Shown in pieces: positions 9,430 to 18,112 of a stretch of 36,858 nt of DNA. The position numbers and the translations under genes are program-made. The notes under the pieces were generated by a model, which made no database searches, was not told the origin of the DNA, and worked only from the letters and a program-made list of their open reading frames with translations. Source of the DNA: an uncultured beta proteobacterium (GTDB taxonomy: Bacteria; Pseudomonadota; Gammaproteobacteria; Burkholderiales; Burkholderiaceae_C); assembly GCA_903822205.1 (NCBI GenBank), contig CAIJOK010000061.1, positions 1 through 36,858 of the forward strand. The letters run 5' to 3'. The stretch's first letter is position 1; each line of letters begins with the position of its first letter.

Positions 9430-10113
9430 ATGCACCCACGTACCAACCTGATTCTCTCGGGTGTTGCCATTGCGCTGATTTGGCAATTGCCCTACGGCGA
9501 ACTGGTGCTGTACCCTTTTAGCCTGCTGTCAACTTACGCGCACGAAATGGGTCACGGACTGACTGCACTGTTGGTGGGGGCCAGATTTGATGCCTTGCAT
9601 ATCCACGCTGATGGTTCGGGTATGGCTGTCTGGCAAGGCAGCCCCACACACTTTGACACGGCACTGGTCGCAGCAGGCGGGCTGGCTGGACCCACACTGG
9701 CAGGCACGGGGCTGTTGTTGCTGTCTCGCTGGTCAGCCCGTGCCGTGCTGGCGCTGTTGGCCGTCTTGATTGCCCTGTCGGTGGCCCTGTGGTCACGCAA
9801 CACTTTTGGCGTGGTCTATTTGTTGTCAGTGGCTGCCACCTTGGCGATCGCTGCCAAGGTGCTGCCTGACATTTGGGCGGCATTTCTGTTGCATCTGGTG
9901 GCGGTCACTCTGTGTCTGTCGTGGTGGACTGATCTGAGCTATATGTTTGCCAAGCAGGCGATCGTCAACGGCTTGCCCCATCCCTCTGACAGTGCGGTTA
10001 TCGCACAAGCGCTGGGGTTTCCCTGGTGGTTTGGGGGTGGGTTGGTGGCTTTGTTGTCACTGACGGCGCTGTTGCTGTTGCTGGGAACGGGTTGGGTCAC
10101 CCGCAAGCGGTGA
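9430..10113 (+). CDS. M50B-like membrane metalloprotease
   Basis: This 227-residue protein is almost entirely hydrophobic, with about six membrane helices. HEMGH at residues 38-42 is a zinc-protease HExxH motif inside the first helix region, as in site-2 proteases and the M50B-like family. Such enzymes cut substrates within the membrane, often releasing regulators. A second clear metal-ligand motif is not obvious, so activity is inferred. I chose the ATG at 9430; an upstream TTG at 9409 is possible but weaker. The gene lies alone between kinases at 5506 and 10162, in the same direction, after a structured gap of 120 bases and only 48 bases before the next kinase. Its position suggests a link with membrane sensing, but no anti-sigma factor or other substrate gene is nearby. 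Confidence 0.8.
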   Translation: MHPRTNLILSGVAIALIWQLPYGELVLYPFSLLSTYAHEMGHGLTALLVGARFDALHIHADGSGMAVWQGSPTHFDTALVAAGGLAGPTLAGTGLLLLSRWSARAVLALLAVLIALSVALWSRNTFGVVYLLSVAATLAIAAKVLPDIWAAFLLHLVAVTLCLSWWTDLSYMFAKQAIVNGLPHPSDSAVIAQALGFPWWFGGGLVALLSLTALLLLLGTGWVTRKR

Positions 10114-10161
10114 CAGGTGATCGCAGTGCCACGAATTGCCACAAGTTGATACAAGTTGCCA

Positions 10162-12759
10162 ATGAACAAATATTTTCCATCCACCTTGGTCTTCGCTGTC
10201 AAGCGCTGGCTGGCACCGCCGGTTTTTGACGGCGATGCGGTCAAAACAAGGCGGGCTGTCTTGCTCAATGTCATTGTCATTTTGGGCCTTTTTCGTTCGT
10301 TGATGATCGTCGTTGGCGCTGCGCTTGGTGACAACATTCCAGTCAGCACACAGATCTTCGCCATCGTTTGGTTCATTTTGCTGTTGCTAATGCGACGCTT
10401 GTTGCACAACGGCAAGCTCGCGCTGGTCACCTTGGGACTGACGGGCATCCTTTTTATCGTTCTCACAGTGGCCATCCTCAGTCTGGGAACCATCCGAACA
10501 CCGATTGCTGCGGTCTATCTGTTTTGGGTGGTACTGATCGGGACGTTGTTTCAATGGCGTGGCGTTGTGGTGGCCACTGTTGCCTGCTCACTGGTTATTT
10601 TGGGGCTTATCCTGGCAGAAAACGCCGGCCTGCTGCCGCAGCCCAATTACAGCGTTGGCATCACCCAATGGTTTGTTTTTACGGCTTTGTTTGTCTCTGG
10701 CGCGGCGTGGTCTTACTACACCAACCGAATCACCAACATCGCACTGGAACGCGCCGAGCAAGAAGTCGAACAGCGCCGACGTGCAGAGGCACTGCTGCGT
10801 GCGGTGATGGACAACATGACCGACCCCGTGATGCTCAAAGATGCGCAAGGCCGTTTTACGCTGGTCAATCAGGCACTGGCCCGCCGCTACAACACCACCC
10901 CTGAGGCCATGCTGGGCAAACACGAGGGAGACTTTGGCGTGCCCACCTTACAGACCGACAGCCTGCGGCAAAGTGTGCAAGCCGTCTTGCAAACAGGCCA
11001 AACGCAAGTGGATTTGGAGGATGGACTGGATATGGCCAGCGGTGATGTTCGGCATTACAAATCCATCAAGACCCCCATGTTTGACATTCTGGGACAGCCT
11101 CAGGTGCTGGTGGTTGTGCAGGACATGACCGAGATCATGCGCAGTCACAAGCAAGTGGCCGAGAGTGAGCAGCGGCTTGCCGGCCTGCTGAGTGAGCAGC
11201 GAGCCATTCTGCAAAGCGATGTCGTCGGTTTGCTGATCACGCAAGGCAGCCGCATGCTTTGGGCTACTCCGTCTTTGTTGCGCACCTTGGGGTATGACTG
11301 GCTGGATGTCGAGGGCCTGGATATCCGCTTTATGTTTCAGAGTGAAGATGCCTTTTTGCTGTGGGTTTCAGGTGCGTACCCCGTGATTCACGCCTGTCAG
11401 GTGTTTCGCACATCGATTCAATTGCGCCACAAAAACGGCATTTTGTGCTGGTTTGACCTAGCAGGCACGATGTTTGGCGAACACGCTGAGCAAGTGCTTT
11501 GGTCGTGTGTGGACATCTCTGCCCAAAAAATGGCCGAGGCAAAATTGATCGAAGCCCAGCAAGAGGCTTTGGCTGCCACCGCAGCCAAAAGCCAATTTTT
11601 GGCCATGATGAGCCATGAGGTTCGCACACCAATGAATGGCATTCTGGGCATGGCACAGTTGCTCGTCAAACCTGATATGCAAGATGACCGGCGCGTGCAA
11701 TACGCGCAAACCATTCTCAGTTCGGGCCACACACTTTTGTCACTGCTCAACGACATCCTGGACCTGTCCAAAGTAGAGGCCGGCAAACTGAAACTGGAGT
11801 CCATTGCCTTTGCGGTTGATCAGGTGGTGGGTGACATTCAGGCCCTGTTTGCAGAGGCTGCCGGTGTCAAAGGGCTGCAACTGACATCCGTCTGGCAGGG
11901 TGCAGCAGGGCAGTGCTATCTGGGTGACCCCTACCGGCTGCGTCAGATGATCTCAAACCTGGTCAGCAATGCGATCAAATTTACTGCTCACGGCTTTGTT
12001 CGCATAGTGGCCAGAAAAGTTGAACACCCGTCCCAGCACGCGGTGCTTGAGTTTTCAGTTTCGGACAGCGGCATTGGCGTTCCCTATGAGCAGCAGGCCC
12101 GTCTGTTTGAGCCTTTTAGCCAGGCCGACACGTCAACCACCCGACGATTTGGCGGCACCGGTCTGGGGCTGTCCATCGTTTCACAGTTGGCGCATCTGAT
12201 GGAGGGTGAAGTTGGCATTGACAGCCAACCCGGCCAGGGCGCACGTTTCTGGTTTCGGGTTCGCGTTGCATTCCAGGCACAGGCGCACGAGCCACGTCTG
12301 ATGACGGCGGCATCGGACGCTGCATGGGTGGGAAACTTGACCGGTGTGGTGTTGGTCGCCGAGGACAACCCCGTGAACCGGATGGTCATCACGGCCATGT
12401 TGGGCGAGCTGAATTGTTCAGGATTGAAGGTCGTGGTCGTTGAAGACGGCCAGCAGGCGCTGGACCACATCACCCAGGGGGGGCAACCTGACCTGGTGCT
12501 AATGGACGTTCAAATGCCGGTGATGGACGGTCTGACGGCCACTGAGCGTATCCGTTTGTGGCAAGCCGAACACGGCCAAGCGCGCCTGCCCATCGTTGCC
12601 TTGACGGCCAGTGCCTTTGAGGAGGACCGGCAAAAGTGTTTGAACAGCGGCATGGATGATTTTCTGGTCAAACCCCTGGACATCCACAAGCTGCAAGCCA
12701 TGCTGCTGAGCTGGTTGCAGACAAGTGGCTCATCAGACACGCTGTCACCTACAAGGTGA
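10162..12759 (+). CDS. Membrane hybrid histidine kinase (6TM-PAS-PAS-HisKA-HATPase-REC)
   Basis: This 865-residue protein has an N-terminal 200 residues closely resembling the kinase at 721 (VFDGDAVKTR at 21-30, SLGTIRTP at 107-114, ENAGLLPQ at 153-160) and holding about six membrane helices. PAS1 (about 208-325) is the RHYKSIKTPM type and PAS2 (340-455) is the LITQGSRMLW...DLAGTMFG type, both shared with the kinase at 5506. His485 lies in MSHEVRTP, G1 is DSGIGV, G2 is GGTGLGL and the receiver acceptor is Asp782. The ATG at 10162 lines up with the starts of the 721 and 2978 kinases, so the in-frame TTG two codons earlier is unlikely to be the start. It is therefore a mosaic of the 721 membrane module and the 5506 PAS tandem. 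A seven-G run lies at 12477-12483. Confidence 0.92.
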   Translation: MNKYFPSTLVFAVKRWLAPPVFDGDAVKTRRAVLLNVIVILGLFRSLMIVVGAALGDNIPVSTQIFAIVWFILLLLMRRLLHNGKLALVTLGLTGILFIVLTVAILSLGTIRTPIAAVYLFWVVLIGTLFQWRGVVVATVACSLVILGLILAENAGLLPQPNYSVGITQWFVFTALFVSGAAWSYYTNRITNIALERAEQEVEQRRRAEALLRAVMDNMTDPVMLKDAQGRFTLVNQALARRYNTTPEAMLGKHEGDFGVPTLQTDSLRQSVQAVLQTGQTQVDLEDGLDMASGDVRHYKSIKTPMFDILGQPQVLVVVQDMTEIMRSHKQVAESEQRLAGLLSEQRAILQSDVVGLLITQGSRMLWATPSLLRTLGYDWLDVEGLDIRFMFQSEDAFLLWVSGAYPVIHACQVFRTSIQLRHKNGILCWFDLAGTMFGEHAEQVLWSCVDISAQKMAEAKLIEAQQEALAATAAKSQFLAMMSHEVRTPMNGILGMAQLLVKPDMQDDRRVQYAQTILSSGHTLLSLLNDILDLSKVEAGKLKLESIAFAVDQVVGDIQALFAEAAGVKGLQLTSVWQGAAGQCYLGDPYRLRQMISNLVSNAIKFTAHGFVRIVARKVEHPSQHAVLEFSVSDSGIGVPYEQQARLFEPFSQADTSTTRRFGGTGLGLSIVSQLAHLMEGEVGIDSQPGQGARFWFRVRVAFQAQAHEPRLMTAASDAAWVGNLTGVVLVAEDNPVNRMVITAMLGELNCSGLKVVVVEDGQQALDHITQGGQPDLVLMDVQMPVMDGLTATERIRLWQAEHGQARLPIVALTASAFEEDRQKCLNSGMDDFLVKPLDIHKLQAMLLSWLQTSGSSDTLSPTR

Positions 12760-12848
12760 ACCCGATCAATGCGAAAAATACCAACCTTCATAAGCATGTG
12801 GTGACGTTCACGATCGGTCCATTGCTGAATCAAGGTTCAAACGTCTCT

Positions 12849-12903
12849 CAGAGATTTTTGACATATATCAGGATTTTCTGACACATTTCTAAGGATTTTC
12901 TGA
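12849..12903 (+). promoter_or_regulatory. Iterated direct repeats upstream of the three-receiver kinase
   Basis: AGGATTTTCTGA occurs exactly twice (12870-12881 and 12892-12903), 22 bases apart. A looser third copy, CAGAGATTTTTGACA, starts at 12849, about 20 bases upstream. Repeats at about two helical turns present the same face of DNA and are typical of response-regulator or activator sites. A TTGACA (12858-12863) is within the first copy, but no convincing -10 follows at the right distance. I see no gene between 12760 and 13082; the remainder holds the decamer array described separately. Confidence 0.4.
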
Positions 12904-12936
12904 TTTTTTAGGCATTTTGTGCGAGACAATCTTCAC

Positions 12937-12986
12937 CAGCATTCGCCATCATTCATCATCATTCGTCAGCATTTACCGGCATTCGT
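12937..12986 (+). repeat. Five-copy 10-bp tandem repeat
   Basis: Five decamers related to CAKCATTCGT run head to tail: CAGCATTCGC, CATCATTCAT, CATCATTCGT, CAGCATTTAC and CGGCATTCGT. The period is close to one DNA turn. The array is in the 323-base gap before the kinase at 13083, downstream of the 22-bp direct repeats, so it is probably in the transcribed leader. Confidence 0.8.
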
Positions 12987-13082
12987 CAGTAGCCCCTCGC
13001 CCATGAACATCCCCGATACCTCGTCAAAAAACTTCAGCATGTTTGCAAGTCTGTGCGCTTGTTCAAAATAAACCACTGACTC

Positions 13083-16000
13083 ATGATGTTCAACATTTCA
13101 AGCCTTCGCGGCAAGCTGTACCTGGCTTTTGTTGCCATTCTCTTCATCAGCACGATTTCCCTGTCAGTTGGGTTAGGCCGCATGGCATCGCTCAATGATC
13201 GTCTCATGGAGATCGTGAGCCAGACAGCCCCCAAAGTCTGGCTGACCAAGGACATCCAGCGTCAATTGATGGCGCTCAGGAACAATGAAAAGAACGTCCT
13301 GCTGTCCGAGGGACAGGATCAGTTGGATTTGGCTCAGGAGCGTGGCAAAAAGTTGGAAACTGAGCTTGAATCGCTTGAGGGGCAAATTTCCCAGCTTGTG
13401 GTCAGCAAAGAGGGCAAAGCCAGTCTCAAAATTTACAGCGAGCAAGTTGAACGCTATCTTGCCGTGCGCCATCAGGTGATAGACCTCGCCAAAGAAGCCG
13501 TTGCCTTGTCTTCTTCTGGGAGTCAGGTCACAGGCGTTGAGGTCAATGCCCGGGCACTACGACTTTCGCAGGACAAGGGTCTGCTGCCTCTCGATGCCGC
13601 TGCATCAGCGCTTGAAGCGTTGTCTGAGCAGAATGTTGCGTGGATGAACGCATCAAAGGCCGCAGCCACTGCCGAGTATGACAGCGCTCGCACGGTGCTC
13701 ATTGGACTGCTGATCTTGAAGTTGTCACTGGGCCTGGCCGTTGCCTACGGGCTTACACGTACCTTGCTGGGGAGGGTGCAAGCAGTGACTTTTCGCAGCG
13801 AGCAGATTGTGCTTGGGAAATTTGATGTTCAAGAGGACCCTGCGGTCGATGAATTAACGGTGATCAGTCGGTCCCACGCCAGCGTGATGCGTGTCATGCG
13901 TGACTTGATCGAACAAACGCGCCAAGTTGCCCAAGCTTCACGCACGGGCGATCTCTCTAAAAGAATGAACACGGCAAACCTCAAGGGGGATTGGATGGCA
14001 CTGGGCCGAGGAATCAACACGGTGATTGAAGAATTGCTCAAGCCTGGCTATGCCCAAACTCGGTTACTGCTGGAAATGGCCGAAGGCCATTTGACCGCCA
14101 GAATCACCGACGAATTCAAAGGTGATCTTCATCGTGTCAATCAGGCATCCAATCAACTGGCAAAAAATTCGCAATGCGCGATCAACGCGTTTGATGAACT
14201 GATGGCCAGCTTTGCTGCGGGCAAGCTGGAAGGGCGTGCGCGTGTCGATGATCACCTGGGCGACTGGCGAAAGATCATGGTTGGACTCAACAGCATACTG
14301 GCCAACGTTCACCATGCTGCACAGGAACGAGAGGCCCAGAGCTGGGTCAAAACAGGCCTATCCGGACTTGCGCAGCAAATGCTGGGAGATCTCACTCTGA
14401 CCGATATGGCCGGCCAGATCATGACCTATCTTGCGCACTACGTCGATGCCCATGTAGGCGCTTTGTATGTCTGGAGTGAGGGTGAACGGGTGCTGCATCA
14501 AGTTGGCAGTTATGCCTACGAGCAAAGCGCGACGGTTCCCACCCGATTTGCCCTGGGTGAGGGTCTTGTCGGGCAGGCCGCACTTCAGAAACAAGCCATT
14601 TCCGTCACTGACTTGCCCCAGAACTTTGTTCGTGTCACATCCGGCATGGGTGCTGCCTTGCCCAAGAACTGTCTGGTGATTCCCTTGTTGTACGAAGGCA
14701 AGATCAAGGGGGTTATCGAACTGGGCAGTCTGCACGACTTTGACCCGCTGACCCTTGAAATGTTGCACGCAGCAGGTTCTTCTGTGGCCACTGCCCTCAA
14801 TACCGCAGAGGCCAATACCCGAACCCGCACTCTGCTGCAACGAACACAGGAGCAGGCCGCACAACTGCAACTGCAACAGGAGGAGTTGCAGCAGTCCAAC
14901 GAAGAACTGGAAGAGCAAGCGCAGAATCTAAAGTTAAGCGAGGAACGGCTTAAAGCTCAGCAAATCAAGTTGCAGCAAACCAACGAAGAACTCGAAGAGC
15001 AAACCAGGATGCTGGAGAGTCAAAGCGCTGCGGTTGCCCGCACCAATGCTGATCTTGAGGCGGCCAAGGTCGATCTTCAAATGCAAGCCGAAGCGCTGGC
15101 GATCTCTTCAAAATACAAGAGTGAGTTTCTGGCCAATATGAGCCACGAGTTGCGCACTCCGCTGAATGCCATGCTCATCCTATCGCGTTCGCTGGCAGAT
15201 AACCGTGATGGCAATCTCAATGACAAGCAGGTGACGGCAGCCAAAGTGATGCATCAAAGTGGCAATGATCTGTTGTCGATCATCAACGACATTCTGGACC
15301 TGTCCAAGATCGAAGCAGGTCACGAAATAGCCGAGATAGACGATGTTGATCTGACCATGGTTGCAGGTCAGCTCACCGCACTGTTCAACACGGTTGCTGA
15401 AGAAAAAGGCTTGTTCTTTCAATTGGAAATGGATGCTGCGCTGCCAAGCAAAATTCGCAGTGACCGCCAGCGATTAGGACAAATTTTGCGCAATCTTCTT
15501 GCCAATGCCTTCAAGTTCACCGCGCAAGGCGGTGTTGTTCTCAAGTTTTCTTTGGCCGATGCGCATCATGTGGCCATTGCTGTCATCGACAGCGGCATTG
15601 GCATTCCACAAGATAAGCAGGGCCACGTTTGGGAGGCCTTCCAGCAGGCTGACGGTTCGATCAACCGCGAATTTGGGGGGACGGGCCTGGGACTTTCCAT
15701 TTCACGCGAGCTGGCCAAACTATTGGGTGCCAAGATCGACTTGATTTCCAAGACGGGTGAAGGGTCCACATTTACCCTCTGTCTGCCCATTGATGGCCCC
15801 CCTCATGAACCTGATCAGCCTGGAGCGAAGATCACTGAAGCAGCAAACGACCGTCAAAGACAGAGCGGACAGAGCAGACATATCAGCCATATCAGCCATT
15901 TAAGGATGCCAGAGACGGCGAGTCGCAAAATTTTGGCTGCATCCCATTCAAGCCTCCACACAGGTGTCAAAAAGACCAAGGCCGTCGAACGAATTGCCGA

Positions 16001-17198
16001 TGATCGTGCCACCTTGGCGCGTGATGCAGCCACGATTCTTATCGTGGAAGATGACCCCCATTTTGCGCAAGTGCTGGCCGAACTTTGCCGCGAAAAAAGC
16101 ATGCCGTTTCTGGCTTGCCCGACTGCTGAAGAAGCGCTGGAACTTCTTGCCACGTACCGCGTTGTCGGTGTCTTGCTCGACATGAACTTGCCAGACCATG
16201 AGGGCTTGTTGGTGCTCAACCGAATCAAGGATAAGCTCGAAACACTCCACATTCCTGTCTATGTCATTTCCGTCGAGGAGAGGCGACACCAGGTCTTGCA
16301 TCACGGTGCAATTGGTTTTCTGCAAAAACCGGTATCACCTGAGCAATTGCAAGAAGCCTACACCACCCTCCATGAGGCCAGTGGCAAAAATATCAAAACC
16401 GTCCTGGTGGTTGAAGACGACGTAGCCCTGCGAGCAGCGGTGCGTACACTTTTGGATGCTGACGATGTCAGCCTCCACGAGGCAAGCACTGGCGAACAGG
16501 CGCTGGCGATGATGAGGCAATCGTCGATCGATCTCATCATCCTTGATCTGGGTCTGCCAGACATGAACGGCTTTGAATTTCTTGAACAAGCAGGTGTCAA
16601 GGAAGGTACACAACTGCCGCCAGTCATCGTATTTACAGGGCGCGAATTAAGCCGTGAAGAATACGAACAGTTGCAACGCTACTCTGCTCAGGTTGTCATC
16701 AAAGGCGTGCGCTCAGATGAACGATTGGTGAACGAGGTGGCGCTCTTTTTGCACCGTCGGGTGGCCACTTTGCCTGACAGGGCGCAGAAGATGCTGGCCA
16801 TGCTGCATGATCGCGATGCCTTGTTTACCGGCAAAAAGGTCTTGCTGGTGGATGACGACATTCGCAACATTTTTTCACTCTCGGGCCTATTGGAAGAGCG
16901 TGGCTTCAAAGTCATCACCGCCAAAAATGGGCAGGATGCCTTGGACAAGTTGGCTCTGCACCCAACTCTGGACGTGCTGCTGACCGATATCATGATGCCG
17001 GTGATGGATGGCTACGAGCTTATCCGGCAAGTGCGAAGGCAGGAGCGACACGCACGATTGCCAATTCTGGCTTTGACCGCCAAAGCGATGAAAGGTGACC
17101 GTGATCGTTGCATGGAAGCAGGTGCCTCAGATTACTTGAGCAAGCCGGTTGACACCGATCGACTGTTATCGACCCTGCGCGTTTGGCTGTACCGCTGA
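13083..17198 (+). CDS. HAMP-GAF hybrid histidine kinase with three receivers
   Basis: This 1371-residue kinase is of a different lineage from its neighbours. The N-terminus has a membrane helix (about 12-32), a helical periplasmic domain (33-200) resembling chemoreceptor four-helix sensors, and a second helix (203-225). HAMP-like segments (about 226-410) and a GAF domain (425-575) follow. A Gln/Glu-rich coiled coil (585-670) contains the repeated phrase QQ(S/T)NEELEEQ. HisKA has His688 in MSHELRTP; the ATPase has DSGIGI and GGTGLGL. After a low-complexity linker come three receivers with acceptors Asp1033, Asp1155 and Asp1302. The protein can integrate membrane and cytoplasmic signals and route phosphate through several receivers. 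Its stop overlaps the cheR start (TGATG). ATG-ATG at 13083/13086 are alternative starts, and no Shine-Dalgarno is visible. Confidence 0.93.
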   Translation: MMFNISSLRGKLYLAFVAILFISTISLSVGLGRMASLNDRLMEIVSQTAPKVWLTKDIQRQLMALRNNEKNVLLSEGQDQLDLAQERGKKLETELESLEGQISQLVVSKEGKASLKIYSEQVERYLAVRHQVIDLAKEAVALSSSGSQVTGVEVNARALRLSQDKGLLPLDAAASALEALSEQNVAWMNASKAAATAEYDSARTVLIGLLILKLSLGLAVAYGLTRTLLGRVQAVTFRSEQIVLGKFDVQEDPAVDELTVISRSHASVMRVMRDLIEQTRQVAQASRTGDLSKRMNTANLKGDWMALGRGINTVIEELLKPGYAQTRLLLEMAEGHLTARITDEFKGDLHRVNQASNQLAKNSQCAINAFDELMASFAAGKLEGRARVDDHLGDWRKIMVGLNSILANVHHAAQEREAQSWVKTGLSGLAQQMLGDLTLTDMAGQIMTYLAHYVDAHVGALYVWSEGERVLHQVGSYAYEQSATVPTRFALGEGLVGQAALQKQAISVTDLPQNFVRVTSGMGAALPKNCLVIPLLYEGKIKGVIELGSLHDFDPLTLEMLHAAGSSVATALNTAEANTRTRTLLQRTQEQAAQLQLQQEELQQSNEELEEQAQNLKLSEERLKAQQIKLQQTNEELEEQTRMLESQSAAVARTNADLEAAKVDLQMQAEALAISSKYKSEFLANMSHELRTPLNAMLILSRSLADNRDGNLNDKQVTAAKVMHQSGNDLLSIINDILDLSKIEAGHEIAEIDDVDLTMVAGQLTALFNTVAEEKGLFFQLEMDAALPSKIRSDRQRLGQILRNLLANAFKFTAQGGVVLKFSLADAHHVAIAVIDSGIGIPQDKQGHVWEAFQQADGSINREFGGTGLGLSISRELAKLLGAKIDLISKTGEGSTFTLCLPIDGPPHEPDQPGAKITEAANDRQRQSGQSRHISHISHLRMPETASRKILAASHSSLHTGVKKTKAVERIADDRATLARDAATILIVEDDPHFAQVLAELCREKSMPFLACPTAEEALELLATYRVVGVLLDMNLPDHEGLLVLNRIKDKLETLHIPVYVISVEERRHQVLHHGAIGFLQKPVSPEQLQEAYTTLHEASGKNIKTVLVVEDDVALRAAVRTLLDADDVSLHEASTGEQALAMMRQSSIDLIILDLGLPDMNGFEFLEQAGVKEGTQLPPVIVFTGRELSREEYEQLQRYSAQVVIKGVRSDERLVNEVALFLHRRVATLPDRAQKMLAMLHDRDALFTGKKVLLVDDDIRNIFSLSGLLEERGFKVITAKNGQDALDKLALHPTLDVLLTDIMMPVMDGYELIRQVRRQERHARLPILALTAKAMKGDRDRCMEAGASDYLSKPVDTDRLLSTLRVWLYR

Positions 17199-18112
17199 TG
17201 TGTGAATTAAAGGTCAGTGCAACACAGGACACCACCTTGGTGGAAGACCTGGAAATTACCTTGCTGCTTTCTGCACTAGAGCAGCGATGGGGCTATGATT
17301 TTCGTGACTACGCCCGGGAATCCGTCAAGCGACGTATTCGTGCAGCGATGATTCGCCACGGTGCGGCCCACGTCAGCGAACTGATTCCAAGGATGCTTTA
17401 CGACGGGGAGTTTTGCTTAGATATCGTGCAAGGCTTTTCTGTGCCGGTGACTGAAATGTTTCGTGATCCAGAGGTTTGGAAAGCTTTGCGTGATCATGTC
17501 TTTCCGATGCTGCGTACGTGGCCCTATTTCAAAATTTGGCACGCGGGCTGTGCAACGGGTGAGGAAGTTTATTCCTTGGCCATCCTGCTTTTTGAAGCCG
17601 GTTTGCTGGAAAGAGCCACCCTCTACGCCACCGACTTTAATGAGACGGTGTTGCAGCAAGCCCGTGAGGGGGTTTTTGACATCAAGCACACGCAAGTTGC
17701 CAGCCGCAACTACTTTCAGGCTGGCGGCTTGCACTCGCTCAATGCCTATTACCACGCCCAAGACCATCTGGTTCAAGTAAACAGCACCTTGCGCAAGGCC
17801 GTCGTATGGGCCAACCATAACCTGGTGGCCGACAGCGTGTTTGGCGAGATGAACCTGATCTTGTGCCGCAATGTTTTGATTTATTTCAGCCAAGCCTTGC
17901 AGAACCGCACTTTGGAACTGTTGACTTCCAGTTTGTCACCGGGTGGTTACTTGTGCTTGGGTACCAAAGAGACACTTGACTTTACCAGCGTCGGTCATTG
18001 CTATGAGCTTATTGCGCCCACGGAGCGCATTTATCGCTGTGTCCACGGCGAGATGATCGATACCCCAGATAGCGGCACATTCACCATCAACCCTCCACCA
18101 CTCACCGCATGA
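17198..18112 (+). CDS. cheR: CheR-type protein-glutamate methyltransferase
   Basis: This 304-residue enzyme transfers methyl groups from S-adenosylmethionine to glutamates, normally of chemoreceptors. An N-terminal helical domain (RESVKRRI) precedes TEMFRDP and the cofactor site HAGCATGEEVYS. NLILCRNVLIYF and GGYLCLGTKE are further family signatures. No TPR or receiver is fused to it. The ATG at 17198 overlaps the kinase stop and is preferred to a TTG at 17183. Its 3' end overlaps the next kinase start by four bases (ATGA). No chemoreceptor, CheA, CheW or CheB is present in the window. In this setting its substrate may be the receptor-like region or coiled coil of the 13083 kinase, which is my inference, or receptors encoded elsewhere. 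Confidence 0.9.
   Translation: MCELKVSATQDTTLVEDLEITLLLSALEQRWGYDFRDYARESVKRRIRAAMIRHGAAHVSELIPRMLYDGEFCLDIVQGFSVPVTEMFRDPEVWKALRDHVFPMLRTWPYFKIWHAGCATGEEVYSLAILLFEAGLLERATLYATDFNETVLQQAREGVFDIKHTQVASRNYFQAGGLHSLNAYYHAQDHLVQVNSTLRKAVVWANHNLVADSVFGEMNLILCRNVLIYFSQALQNRTLELLTSSLSPGGYLCLGTKETLDFTSVGHCYELIAPTERIYRCVHGEMIDTPDSGTFTINPPPLTA

Noticed and set aside
12756-12820. Terminator after the 10162 kinase
   Set aside because: GTGAAC and GTTCAC are far apart, weak and lack a T run.
13003-13071. A 22-codon frame just before the 13083 kinase
   Set aside because: It has no ribosome binding site and no leader-peptide features such as runs of regulatory codons, so it is probably chance.
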